From: Bacillus sp. V2I10
Lineage (GTDB): Bacteria; Bacillota; Bacilli; Bacillales; Bacillaceae
Assembly (NCBI RefSeq): GCF_030817055.1
Contig: NZ_JAUSYV010000001.1
Location: 2,690,001-2,754,000 of the forward strand
Reading direction: 5' to 3'
DNA length: 64,000 bases
Shown here piece after piece: positions 52,977 through 60,607 of the stretch. The number at the start of each line of letters is the position of its first letter. The stretch's first letter is position 1. The notes under the pieces were generated by a model. The model saw only the letters and a program-made list of their open reading frames with translations, made no database searches and was not told the DNA's origin. A program made the translations under genes and the position numbers.

Positions 52977-53633
52977 ATGTTTTCTAAAGAAGAAAAAGAT
53001 TCTATTTATAAAGTGATTTACAAGAGGAGAGATATTAGAAGCTTTCTGTCTGCCCCTATTTCTAAAGATATTATACATAGAATACTAAACGCTGCTCACC
53101 ATGCACCTTCAGTTGGATTTATGCAGCCTTGGAATTTCATAATCATTTCATCTGATGAAATAAAAGAAAAATTAGCTTGGGCAGCAGACAAGGAAAGACG
53201 AGCATTAGCTATTCATTATGATGGGGAAAGAGAAACAAGATTTCTTGGTTTAAAAGTAGAAGGTTTAAAAGAAGCTCCAATCACAATATGTGTAACTTGC
53301 GACCCTGCAAGAGGAGGTTCACATGTATTAGGGCGAAATTCAATTCCTGAAACAGATATTCTTTCAACAGCCTGTGCCATTCAAAATATGTGGCTGGCAG
53401 CTTGTGCTGAAGGGCTTGCCTTAGGGTGGGTAAGTTTTTATAAAAAGAATGATATTCGTGACATATTAGATATCCCGCTGCATATTGATCCTATCGCTCT
53501 TCTAACTATTGGTTATACGGATGAATATCCGGAGAAACCTATTTTAGAATTAGCTAATTGGGAAAAAAGGCATCCTCTAGAACAGCTTATCTATGAGAAT
53601 AAATGGGGGAAAAACAAACATCAAGGTGATTGA
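52977..53633 (+). CDS. bluB: 5,6-Dimethylbenzimidazole synthase BluB
   Basis: A 218-residue flavin-destructase of the nitroreductase fold. RRDIRSFLSAPISKDIIHRILNAAHHAPSVGFMQPWNFIII and TDILSTACAIQNMWLAACAEGLALGWVSF are the BluB blocks, with the D-I-R-x-F and S-V-G-x-M/S-Q-P-W motifs. It converts reduced FMN and O2 into dimethylbenzimidazole, the lower ligand of B12. AGGAGAGA precedes the ATG. It needs oxygen, unlike the cobalt-early pathway upstream. Confidence 0.9.
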   Translation: MFSKEEKDSIYKVIYKRRDIRSFLSAPISKDIIHRILNAAHHAPSVGFMQPWNFIIISSDEIKEKLAWAADKERRALAIHYDGERETRFLGLKVEGLKEAPITICVTCDPARGGSHVLGRNSIPETDILSTACAIQNMWLAACAEGLALGWVSFYKKNDIRDILDIPLHIDPIALLTIGYTDEYPEKPILELANWEKRHPLEQLIYENKWGKNKHQGD

Positions 53634-53648
53634 AACACATAATTATTT

Positions 53649-53773
53649 AGTAGTGAAGGTGGCCTAAGGTGGACTTAATAGGGAAAATGTGGTGTGAATC
53701 CAGAACTTTCCCCGCAGCTGTAAATGCGAACGCCTTAAAGCAGGCATAAATCAGGAGTTCTGCCTTTATTACT
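53649..53773 (+). ncRNA. Short-form cobalamin riboswitch
   Basis: AGTAGTGAAGG pairs with CCTTTATTACT as P1. Inside are ATAGGGAA, GGTGTGAATCC, CCCGCAGCTGTAA, TGCGAAC and TCAGGAG-TTCTGCC. The region between the CTGTAA block and the B12 box is about half as long as in the other two riboswitches here, a known compact variant. A hairpin/T-run follows at 53794. The only gene behind it is a decayed B12-uptake binding-protein gene. Confidence 0.85.
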
Positions 53774-53793
53774 TCGGGAATTGAGAGGGCAGG

Positions 53794-53845
53794 ACGAGAA
53801 GTGCTTTTGAGTGTATCCTTTTTTCTCGTTTTAGTTTTATTTTCG
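53794..53845 (+). terminator. Terminator of the third cobalamin riboswitch
   Basis: ACGAGAA and TTCTCGT pair across a long loop, followed by TTTAGTTTTATTTT. Confidence 0.6.
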
Positions 53846-53926
53846 CTCATGGTTTAGGTGGGCGTTTTTATTTGTCTTAATTTCTGCATTTCGAATCAGA
53901 GGAGCTTTTTTTTTGAAGAATAGAGT

Positions 53927-54168
53927 TGATTTCAATTAAAAGACATAAGCAGGAAGCCATTGGGGTTTACAAACATATAAGCATTGTTATAGAAGAGGTT
54001 GTGAAACGAAATCCAGAAGTAATCGTCATTATGGACTTCAAGATGTATCAGCTATCGAAAACAAGCGTTTTGTGGTTCTTCCACTAACAGCAGGTGCAGA
54101 GGGAATTCGCGGCTCTCAAAGCACTTAATACATTAGCAATGGCATTTTATCCTGAAAAATTCGAGTGA
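53927..54168 (+). pseudogene. C-terminal remnant of a BtuF-like B12 binding protein
   Basis: Three frames in turn read HKQEAIGVYKHISIVIEEVVKRNPEVIVIMDF, then QDVSAIENKRFVVLPLTAGAEGIRG, then ALNTLAMAFYPEKFE and a TGA at 54166-54168. This is the C-terminus of a periplasmic-binding-type lipoprotein of the Fe-hydroxamate/B12 (BtuF) class. The signal peptide and most of the N-terminal lobe are missing, and two frameshifts are present. A cobalamin riboswitch directly upstream supports a lost B12 transporter gene. Confidence 0.75.
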
Positions 54169-54282
54169 ACAAGGGAGTAAATGATGTATTGGATAAATAA
54201 ACAAGGTGGCATGCCATGGTATTGTCATCCTCTTTCTTTTTCCTATTTATAAGTATATACTGAGGGTATGAAAAGGAGGTGA

Positions 54283-54651
54283 ATGCAGCAGATGATCTTA
54301 GAATTTACACATGATTTGGCGCCATATTTATCGCTGTTAAGCTTATTCTTTACTGTAGCAGCCATGTTTGCTTTCGGCTACTTGCTGAATCAATCATTAA
54401 AGAAGCATCCGTCTTTAAAGCCGGTCATGAAAAAAGAGCAGGAGAATCAATTTTCCTCGCAGCGGATGCAAAATGAAACGAATGCCATATCTTTATGGAT
54501 TACCAGACAAATGAGACGGTATGATTCAGGTGATGATGTACCATCTAATATCCTTCTTGGAAGTTTAGCTCAAAATGGAAAACACCAAGGAGGATTTAAA
54601 TGGAAAAGAAAGCTGCATTCATTTCACGGAAAACATTACTCATACTGTTAG
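54283..54651 (+). CDS. mifM: MifM-like regulatory arrest peptide upstream of yidC2
   Basis: A 122-codon ORF with one N-terminal membrane helix (about 14-35) and a cytosolic tail containing I69-x2-W72-I73...R78-R79 followed by the acidic D81-S-G-D84-D85. In B. subtilis MifM the arrest region has I70-x2-W73-I74, R79-M80 and a DEED cluster at nearly the same positions. MifM stalls the ribosome when membrane insertion by YidC1 fails, opening a hairpin that hides the yidC2 ribosome binding site. Such a hairpin is present at 54552-54593 inside the ORF. The ORF overlaps yidC2 by 52 bases. Start: ATG 54283 or 54292 after AAGGAGGTG. Confidence 0.75.
   Translation: MQQMILEFTHDLAPYLSLLSLFFTVAAMFAFGYLLNQSLKKHPSLKPVMKKEQENQFSSQRMQNETNAISLWITRQMRRYDSGDDVPSNILLGSLAQNGKHQGGFKWKRKLHSFHGKHYSYC
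54552..54593 (+). promoter_or_regulatory. mRNA hairpin sequestering the yidC2 Shine-Dalgarno
   Basis: CCTTCTTGG (54552-54560) can pair with CCAAGGAGG (54585-54593) in nine base pairs, one a G-U. The 3' arm is the yidC2 ribosome binding site. The 5' arm covers arrest-peptide codons 90-93, just downstream of the predicted stall at 81-85. Confidence 0.75.
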
Positions 54652-55421
54652 GAATTACACTGCTGATTTTACTGAGCGGCTGCCAGCAGGCAAATGGAAA
54701 CATTCAGGATATTACAGGCCAGACACCTGGTTTTTTTAATCACTATTTTGTGTATCCCTTCTCTGTATTGCTTACAACATTTGCGGACTGGTTTCAAGGA
54801 AGCTACGGATTTTCAATTATCCTGGTCACGCTGCTGATCAGATTCGTGCTTCTGCCATTTGCTTTAAAGCAATCAAAAGATCAGATGCATATGAAAGGCA
54901 AAATGGAAAAAGCACAGCCTGAATTAAAAGCACTGCAGGAAAAAATGAAAAAAGCAAAAGATGCTGAAACAAAGACGAAGCTTCAGCAGGAAACGATGAA
55001 GATTTATCAAAAGCATAATATTAATCCGCTGGCTACTTTGGGAGGGTGCTTGCCTCTTCTTATACAGCTGCCGTTTCTGACAGGCTTTTATTATGCCATT
55101 CAAAGAACTCCTGAAATCGCAGAGCATTCGTTTTTATGGTTCAATTTGGGCAGTCCTGATTTAACATTGACTCTTTTAGCTGCCGGGATCTATTTTTTAC
55201 AGTCAAGAGTTACATTAATAGGTCTTGATGAGGCGCAGAGAAAGCAAATGGCGATGTTCAGCTATCTGTCACCAATCATGATTGGTGTATTCTCTCTGAC
55301 AGCACCTGCTGCATTGCCTCTATACTGGACGATCGGCGGAATCTTTGTCATCCTTCAAACATTGCTTACAAAGAAGCTATTTCAAGCAGAACCAAGCTCA
55401 TTATCAGTGGCTAAATCATAA
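54600..55421 (+). CDS. yidC2: Membrane protein insertase YidC2
   Basis: A 273-residue Oxa1/YidC-family insertase. It has a lipoprotein signal peptide with LLSGC (Cys28), five membrane helices, the first cytoplasmic helical hairpin (KGKMEKAQPELKALQEKMKKAKDAETK), and the functional Arg in LLIRFVLLPFALKQSK. NPLATLGGCLPLLIQLPFL is typical. The upstream MifM-like ORF and the sequestered ribosome binding site mark it as the inducible paralogue (YqjG in B. subtilis), with another YidC expected elsewhere in the genome. Confidence 0.93.
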   Translation: MEKKAAFISRKTLLILLGITLLILLSGCQQANGNIQDITGQTPGFFNHYFVYPFSVLLTTFADWFQGSYGFSIILVTLLIRFVLLPFALKQSKDQMHMKGKMEKAQPELKALQEKMKKAKDAETKTKLQQETMKIYQKHNINPLATLGGCLPLLIQLPFLTGFYYAIQRTPEIAEHSFLWFNLGSPDLTLTLLAAGIYFLQSRVTLIGLDEAQRKQMAMFSYLSPIMIGVFSLTAPAALPLYWTIGGIFVILQTLLTKKLFQAEPSSLSVAKS

Positions 55422-55427
55422 CACCCA

Positions 55428-55457
55428 GGGCCAATTCCAAGTGAATTGGCCTTTTTT
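55428..55457 (+). terminator. Rho-independent terminator
   Basis: GGCCAATTC and GAATTGGCC form a perfect stem followed by T residues. Confidence 0.92.
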
Positions 55458-55538
55458 GCTGCTTAAAAAAAGGGTTTGCTGCTTATCAGGCAGAATGTAA
55501 TAGATGACATATATGAAAACTACTAAAGGAGTAACCAG

Positions 55539-56198
55539 ATGAGATCAGATGTGTTTCAAAAAACAATCACAAAAGTAATTGATGTTAATCTGTCCTACCT
55601 TTTAAAACTTCCAGCAGGATATGAAGAAGGAACTGGAGAGGTACCGCTTGTTTTGTTTCTTCACGGAGCCGGGGAACGGGGAACAGATCCAGAGCATGTA
55701 AAAAAAATAGGTCTGCCGGAAGTCGTTGATAAAGGAGACTATCCGTTTATTCTCCTTGCACCTCAATGTCCAATTTCCACTGCAAGGAGAGCAAATTGGA
55801 TCATGGAATTAGATGGTGTGTCTGCACTTCTAAAAGAGGTTATTAAAACGCATCGCGTCGACCTCAAGCGAATATATTTAACAGGGATGAGCATGGGAGC
55901 TTATGGGGCTTTTGAGCTTGCATCAAGGATGCCTGATCTATTTGCTGCATTAGCGCCTATTTGCGGGGGAGGATGCCCTGAAAAAGCAGAGCGGTTAAAA
56001 GAAATTCCAACATGGATCTTTCATGGGGAAAGAGACGATGTTATCCCAATCAGGGAAAGCTTGGATATGGTGAATGCTATTAAAACTGCGGGAGGGAATG
56101 TAACGTTTACTTCTTATCCTGAAGCAGGTCATGACTCTTGGACGGCTGCCTACAATAATCCTGAGTTTTTTTCATGGCTTCTGAAGCAAAGTAAATAA
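55539..56198 (+). CDS. Alpha/beta-hydrolase, carboxylesterase/phospholipase-like
   Basis: A 219-residue esterase of the prolyl-oligopeptidase/LpqC-like type. FLHGAGERGTD forms the oxyanion region, TGMSMGAYGAFELA has the nucleophilic Ser (GxSxG), GERDDVIP the Asp, and AGHDSW the His. No signal peptide is visible, so it is cytosolic. AAAGGAG precedes the ATG. It is monocistronic with a terminator after it; the natural ester is unknown. Confidence 0.85.
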   Translation: MRSDVFQKTITKVIDVNLSYLLKLPAGYEEGTGEVPLVLFLHGAGERGTDPEHVKKIGLPEVVDKGDYPFILLAPQCPISTARRANWIMELDGVSALLKEVIKTHRVDLKRIYLTGMSMGAYGAFELASRMPDLFAALAPICGGGCPEKAERLKEIPTWIFHGERDDVIPIRESLDMVNAIKTAGGNVTFTSYPEAGHDSWTAAYNNPEFFSWLLKQSK

Positions 56199-56200
56199 AA

Positions 56201-56233
56201 AAGGAGACGCTGTAAAAACAGTCGTCTCCTTGC
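56201..56233 (+). terminator. Terminator-like hairpin
   Basis: AAGGAGACGCTGT and ACAGTCGTCTCCTT form a strong stem around AAAA, followed by GCGTTTT. Confidence 0.8.
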
Positions 56234-56393
56234 GTTTTGAGGCGAAAAACCACATGACCACATTCATGTGTGCGGAAAACCGCATGTCTTTCGACTTACA
56301 CAAATCAGCTCATCGCTCTAGTAATATACCATTTAATCCATCTGTACACAAGTTTTTTTTATGAAAATAAATGCTGATTGGAGGTAAAGCTTT

Positions 56394-56660
56394 ATGAATT
56401 TAAAAAAATTCACCAAAGATTTTAAAGAATTCTCATTGGAACATGGCTGGAAAGTCGTGATGCATAAAGAACACGAGCTTTTCAGAAGCAAGGATAAATA
56501 TGCGATTATTGATGCCGAAGATGATGTGCTCTTAAAGTTTTACCTTGAAAATGAGGATGTCGTTTGCTTTAAGAAAACCATTTGGAATTTGGACTGTAAA
56601 ATAAATAGCGCTACAAAAGTGATTACTGTTTTTAATGAACCGGAAGTTTTTGATGAGTAG
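56394..56660 (+). CDS. Small hypothetical protein
   Basis: An 88-residue soluble acidic protein, MNLKKFTKDFKEFSLEHGWKVVMHKEHELFRSKDKYAIIDAEDDVLLKFY..., not recognised. It looks like a small alpha-beta fold with alternating strands after the first helix. TTGGAGG lies before the ATG, which supports translation. It lies just upstream of, and separate from, the T-box unit. Confidence 0.65.
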   Translation: MNLKKFTKDFKEFSLEHGWKVVMHKEHELFRSKDKYAIIDAEDDVLLKFYLENEDVVCFKKTIWNLDCKINSATKVITVFNEPEVFDE

Positions 56661-56740
56661 TATTCCTTCATTGATTGGATTCTTTTTCGCGAAACAGCAG
56701 CTGAAAAATCTATTTTCCATTTTTAAAAATACAATTTATG

Positions 56741-56769
56741 TTGACAAGCTCATGTCTAAGATGTTTAAA
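56741..56769 (+). promoter_or_regulatory. Promoter of the T-box leader
   Basis: TTGACA, 17 bases, TTTAAA, placing the start near 56776, just before the T-box stem I. Confidence 0.6.
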
Positions 56770-56775
56770 TTATCT

Positions 56776-57031
56776 ATAAATTAATGGAACGTAACGTTGA
56801 TGGGAAGCAAAGTAATCTTATTGTCACTGTTTTAGAGAGCTGATGGTTGGTGGGAATCAGTACATACAAAAAAGATGAATTTCGGTCCCTGAGTTTTAAT
56901 TTCGACCTATTGGAAGGGATTAACGGGTTGTCCCGATATAGACTTCAGAGCCGGAGAATGATTTTATTCTCAACTAGGGTGGTACCGCGATGAATAGTCG
57001 CCCCTATATTTTTATAGGGGCGGCTTTTTTG
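56776..57031 (+). ncRNA. T-box riboswitch, probable phenylalanine specifier
   Basis: Stem I has AGAGAGCTGATGG and TGGTGGGAATCAGTAC, followed by GAA-T-TTC-GG-TCCCTGAG, where the specifier position reads TTC (56881-56883; TTT if shifted one base), both Phe. The T-box AGGGTGGTACCGCG lies at 56976-56989 and a terminator (GCCCCTATA/TATAGGGGC with T run) at 56998-57030. Uncharged tRNA(Phe) should open the downstream transporter gene. Confidence 0.85.
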
Positions 57032-57071
57032 CGTTTTCATTAATAATACAGAAATATTAAAGAGGTGCAAC

Positions 57072-58430
57072 ATGAAAGAAAATCAGCAGTGGTCTTCAAA
57101 ACTAGGATTTATTTTATCTGCAGCAGGATCTGCAATCGGACTTGGAGCGATTTGGAAATTCCCGTATATCGCAGGGGTAAGCGGCGGGGGTGCGTTCTTT
57201 TTCATTTTCCTGTTGTTCACGATCCTGCTTGGATTGCCTTTACTGCTTGCAGAGTTTGCAATCGGGCGAAGCACACAAAGTGATGCGATTGAATCTTATA
57301 AAAAAATTGCACCGGATTCAAAATGGTATTCTATTGGATACCTGGGCATGATAACATGCTTTATTTTGCTCTCTTTTTATAGTGTCATTGGCGGATGGAT
57401 CATTTTATATTTAGTTAAAGCGATATCAGGAGAACTGAATGGACTTAATCAGCAGCAGTTTGGGGAGTTATTTGGTGCTACGATTTCAAATCCGCTGCTT
57501 AGCGTTGGAGCTCATCTTGTATTTATGATCATAACCATTGCCGTTGTTGCAAAGGGTGTACAAAATGGGATTGAACGTACAAGCAAATTTATGATGCCGG
57601 CCTTATTTCTATTATTTATAGTGCTGATATTCCGTTCGATTACACTAGAAGGTGCAATGGAAGGTGTACAATTTTTATTTTATCCTGACTTTTCAAAATT
57701 AACTTCTGAAGTCATTCTTGCAGCACTTGGACAATCCTTTTTCACACTAAGTGTGGGTGTTTCAGTTATGCTTACCTATAGTTCATACTTGCCAAAGGAT
57801 TCGAATTTGCCGCAATCAGCGTTCTCGATTGTAGGTATGAATATATTTATCGTTGTTATGGCAGGATTAGCTATTTTCCCGGGAGTCTTTTCATTTGGAC
57901 TGAAGCCTGATGCAGGTCCTGTCTTATTATTTAATGTACTTCCGACCGTTTTTAATCAAATGACATTTGGAATGGCATTCTTCGTTGCCTTCCTGCTGCT
58001 TTTCTTATTTGCTTCACTAACATCAGCCTTTTCGATGCTTGAAATTATTGTATCTGTGATTTCTAAAGGTGATGCTGACAAACGGATTAAATGGTCGTGG
58101 ATCATTGGAATGCTTATATTCGCAGTTGGAGTGCCATCTGCTTTATCCTTTGGAATCTGGAGTGAAGTAAGCATTTTCGGAAAATCAATTTTTGATGCAG
58201 CCGATTATTTGGTCAGCAATATTCTGATGCCGATTGGCGCTTTGCTGATCTCCATCTTTGTTCCTTTGAAAATGAAAAAATCCATGCTTTACTCAGAACT
58301 TGCTAACGGTTCGTCTTTATCTAAAGGACTCTTTAACATTTGGTTCATTTTAATGAGATATGTAGCTCCAATCGCTATTTTCCTCGTTTTGCTGGATGTT
58401 TTGGGAATCTGGAAACTGCTTTTCCGATAA
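57072..58430 (+). CDS. Sodium-dependent neurotransmitter:sodium symporter (NSS/SNF) family transporter
   Basis: A 452-residue membrane protein with about 12 helices. WSSKLGFILSAAGSAIGLGAIWKFPY is the helix-1 signature containing the Na+ sites, followed by GGGAFFFIFLLFTILLGLPLLLAEFAIGR. It is of the bacterial NSS class (TnaT/MhsT-like), which imports amino acids, often hydrophobic or aromatic, with Na+. The T-box with a Phe codon suggests phenylalanine. AGAGGTG precedes the ATG. Confidence 0.9.
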   Translation: MKENQQWSSKLGFILSAAGSAIGLGAIWKFPYIAGVSGGGAFFFIFLLFTILLGLPLLLAEFAIGRSTQSDAIESYKKIAPDSKWYSIGYLGMITCFILLSFYSVIGGWIILYLVKAISGELNGLNQQQFGELFGATISNPLLSVGAHLVFMIITIAVVAKGVQNGIERTSKFMMPALFLLFIVLIFRSITLEGAMEGVQFLFYPDFSKLTSEVILAALGQSFFTLSVGVSVMLTYSSYLPKDSNLPQSAFSIVGMNIFIVVMAGLAIFPGVFSFGLKPDAGPVLLFNVLPTVFNQMTFGMAFFVAFLLLFLFASLTSAFSMLEIIVSVISKGDADKRIKWSWIIGMLIFAVGVPSALSFGIWSEVSIFGKSIFDAADYLVSNILMPIGALLISIFVPLKMKKSMLYSELANGSSLSKGLFNIWFILMRYVAPIAIFLVLLDVLGIWKLLFR

Positions 58431-58498
58431 ATCAGTTCTATTCAGCTGGCCCTCCATATGTTAAAATTGGTAAAATTCAGCCTATGGAGGGAATAACC

Positions 58499-59122
58499 TT
58501 GGAGCACTTATCATTATTTATCATCATGTCTATTTTATTAATTTTATTGCCTGGACCTGATACAGCCATCGCTACTAAGAATACTATTACTGGCGGGAGG
58601 GCAGGAGGAATGAAAACAGTGTTCGGGACTTTGACAGCACTTTTAATTCATACTTTTGCAGCTGTATTAGGTTTATCAGCACTTATTGTCAAATCAGCTT
58701 TTCTTTTTTCAATCCTAAAGTACGCGGGAGCTTGCTACCTCATTTATTTAGGACTTAAATCTTTATGGACTTTAAAAAAACCGGGCAGAATACAAGATAG
58801 AGAAGAACAAAAGCCTGAAGCAAAGCAAGTCAACTGTTACAGGCAGGGATTTTTGACAAATCTCCTAAACCCTAAGGTAGCTGTTTTCTTTTTAACCTTT
58901 TTGCCGCAATTTTTGGAGCCGGGATCGAATACTTTTACACAGTTTATGATTATGGGATTAACGTACACAATTCTTACATTTATTTGGTTTATTATTTATA
59001 TATACTTGATTCATCAATTGAGTGCTTTCATGAAAAAGCCTGCTGTACAAAAGTGGATGGAAGGCATAACCGGAGCAGTACTCATTGGATTTGGCATTAA
59101 ATTAGCAATAGAAAGAAAGTAA
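58499..59122 (+). CDS. LysE/RhtB-family amino acid exporter
   Basis: A 207-residue membrane protein with six hydrophobic segments. LLPGPDTAIATKNTITGGRAGGMKTVFG is the family signature in the first loop, and GFLTNLLNPKVAVFFLTFLPQF the second. GGAGGG lies 8 bases before the TTG at 58499, giving a product of normal family length; the open frame reaches back to 58340 over the symporter end. It is thought to export amino acids or homoserine lactones. It may share the symporter's transcript. Confidence 0.87.
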   Translation: MEHLSLFIIMSILLILLPGPDTAIATKNTITGGRAGGMKTVFGTLTALLIHTFAAVLGLSALIVKSAFLFSILKYAGACYLIYLGLKSLWTLKKPGRIQDREEQKPEAKQVNCYRQGFLTNLLNPKVAVFFLTFLPQFLEPGSNTFTQFMIMGLTYTILTFIWFIIYIYLIHQLSAFMKKPAVQKWMEGITGAVLIGFGIKLAIERK

Positions 59123-59123
59123 A

Positions 59124-59150
59124 GACATCATTTACGGTGTCTTTTTTATG
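59124..59150 (+). terminator. Rho-independent terminator
   Basis: AAGACATC and GGTGTCTT pair (one G-U), followed by T residues. Confidence 0.8.
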
Positions 59151-59635
59151 TTTGGCTGCACATCTGGCTTGCTGAAAAATACTTTTAGCACAATAGGTAC
59201 CAAAGAACCAATGCATTTTTTACATTTCCGCTCATTAAATCAATTGAAATAATTAATTTAATGGATTTTTTTCAGCATCTGGAGATTTATCTTTGATTAT
59301 TTCTTCATTGTAGGATTTATAAAAGTCGTCGTGTTTTTTTATGTATCAACTAAAGGAATTTCCTTCTTCTGTCAAATCAGATAAGATTATATATTGTGTC
59401 ATGTCTATTGCCTTTCTCACGACTTTTTTCATTGCTCAGAATATTAAAGAGCATTTAAAAAATGGACTTGCCTTTGTACATTCATTTGCCATTTCAGTTT
59501 GGCATTCCAATCCTGCTTATTTTAATTTTATTGATAAAAACAAAAGTGATGAATGCGAAAACATCTGCTTAAAGGTTGCAAATTAAGTGCCAGAAGAGTA
59601 GACTTTGAATCATAAAATAAAAAATAAAATAATGA
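59151..59635. other. Intergenic region, nothing recognised
   Basis: An AT-rich stretch before the TPP riboswitch. An 81-codon rightward frame at 59341-59586 lacks a ribosome binding site and family features, so it is not called. It may be a relic. Confidence 0.4.
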
Positions 59636-59722
59636 AAGCGGGAGCTTGTGGAATCAGGCTGAGAGTACGGCTATCTGCCGTAGACCGAATGAACCTGTTG
59701 GATAATGCCAGCGCAGGGATGT
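59636..59722 (+). ncRNA. TPP riboswitch (thi box)
   Basis: GCGGGAGC, the thi-box CAGGCTGAGAGTACGGC, GCCGTAGACCG-ATGAACCTG, and GGATAATGCCAGCGCAGGGA follow in canonical order. The terminator directly downstream indicates that thiamine pyrophosphate stops transcription of thiM-thiD-thiE. Confidence 0.97.
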
Positions 59723-59738
59723 GATTCAGGGATACATA

Positions 59739-59775
59739 TGAGCACTTTGCCGCGGCAGAGTGCTCTTTATTTTTT
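59739..59775 (+). terminator. Regulated terminator before thiM
   Basis: GAGCACTTTGCCG and CGGCAGAGTGCTC pair, followed by TTTATTTTTT. Confidence 0.9.
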
Positions 59776-59788
59776 GGGAGGGAAAAAA

Positions 59789-60607
59789 ATGCTGGAACCT
59801 AAAACGATTGATGCGATTCTAGAAAAATTAAGAAAAGAAAAACCATTGGTGCACAATATTACAAATGTTGTGGTAACGAATTTTACAGCAAATGGCCTGT
59901 TAGCAATCGGAGCATCGCCGGTAATGGCTTACGCCAAGGAAGAAGTAGCGGATATGGCGAAAATTGCAGGGGCACTTGTATTAAATATTGGTACCTTAAA
60001 CGAAGAAAATGTAGAAGCGATGCTGCTTGCAGGGAAATCTGCCAATAAGCATGGCGTGCCAGTCATTTTTGATCCAGTTGGTGCAGGCGCAACAAAATAC
60101 CGTACAGAAACGGCGCAAATAATCGTAAGGGAACTGGACATCGCTGCAGTTAGAGGGAATGCGGCTGAAGTGGCAAATGTCGTTGGTGAGAGCTGGTCGA
60201 TAAAAGGAGTCGACTCCGGTGACGGCAAAGGAGACTTAATCGCACTTGCTGTAAAAGCTGCAAAGCAGTTAAACACGATTGCGGTCATTACAGGAAAACA
60301 AGATATTGTTTCAGATGGAGAAACAACATATATATGCAAAAATGGTCATTCTCTTCTAACAAAAGTAACAGGTGCAGGCTGCTTGCTCACCTCTGTTATC
60401 GGCGCATTTTGCGCGGTTGAAAAAGACTATGTTCGTGCTTCTGCTGCAGCATTAGCGGTTTACGGGAGTGCTGCCGAACTTGCAGCTGAAGGAATTGAAG
60501 GCCCCGGAAGCTTTCAAATCGAGTTTTTAAACAAGCTTTATAACATTTCAGCAGATGATATTCAAAAACTTTCTGCACTTGAGGAGGTTTACCATGTCAA
60601 TCTCTAA
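59789..60607 (+). CDS. thiM: Hydroxyethylthiazole kinase ThiM
   Basis: A 272-residue kinase: KPLVHNITNVVVTNFTANGLLAIGASPVMAYAKEE, VIFDPVGAGATKYR, VRGNAAEVANV and VTGAGCLLTSVIGAFCAV (catalytic Cys) are diagnostic. It phosphorylates salvaged hydroxyethylthiazole. GGGAGGG precedes the ATG at 59789; the longer frame begins inside the riboswitch and is rejected. First gene of the riboswitch-controlled thiMDE operon. Confidence 0.95.
   Translation: MLEPKTIDAILEKLRKEKPLVHNITNVVVTNFTANGLLAIGASPVMAYAKEEVADMAKIAGALVLNIGTLNEENVEAMLLAGKSANKHGVPVIFDPVGAGATKYRTETAQIIVRELDIAAVRGNAAEVANVVGESWSIKGVDSGDGKGDLIALAVKAAKQLNTIAVITGKQDIVSDGETTYICKNGHSLLTKVTGAGCLLTSVIGAFCAVEKDYVRASAAALAVYGSAAELAAEGIEGPGSFQIEFLNKLYNISADDIQKLSALEEVYHVNL

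Noticed and set aside
59341..59586. 81-codon rightward frame as a gene
   Set aside because: No ribosome binding site, a T-rich upstream sequence and no recognisable domain.
59705..59788. N-terminal extension of thiM
   Set aside because: It begins inside the TPP riboswitch and crosses the terminator.
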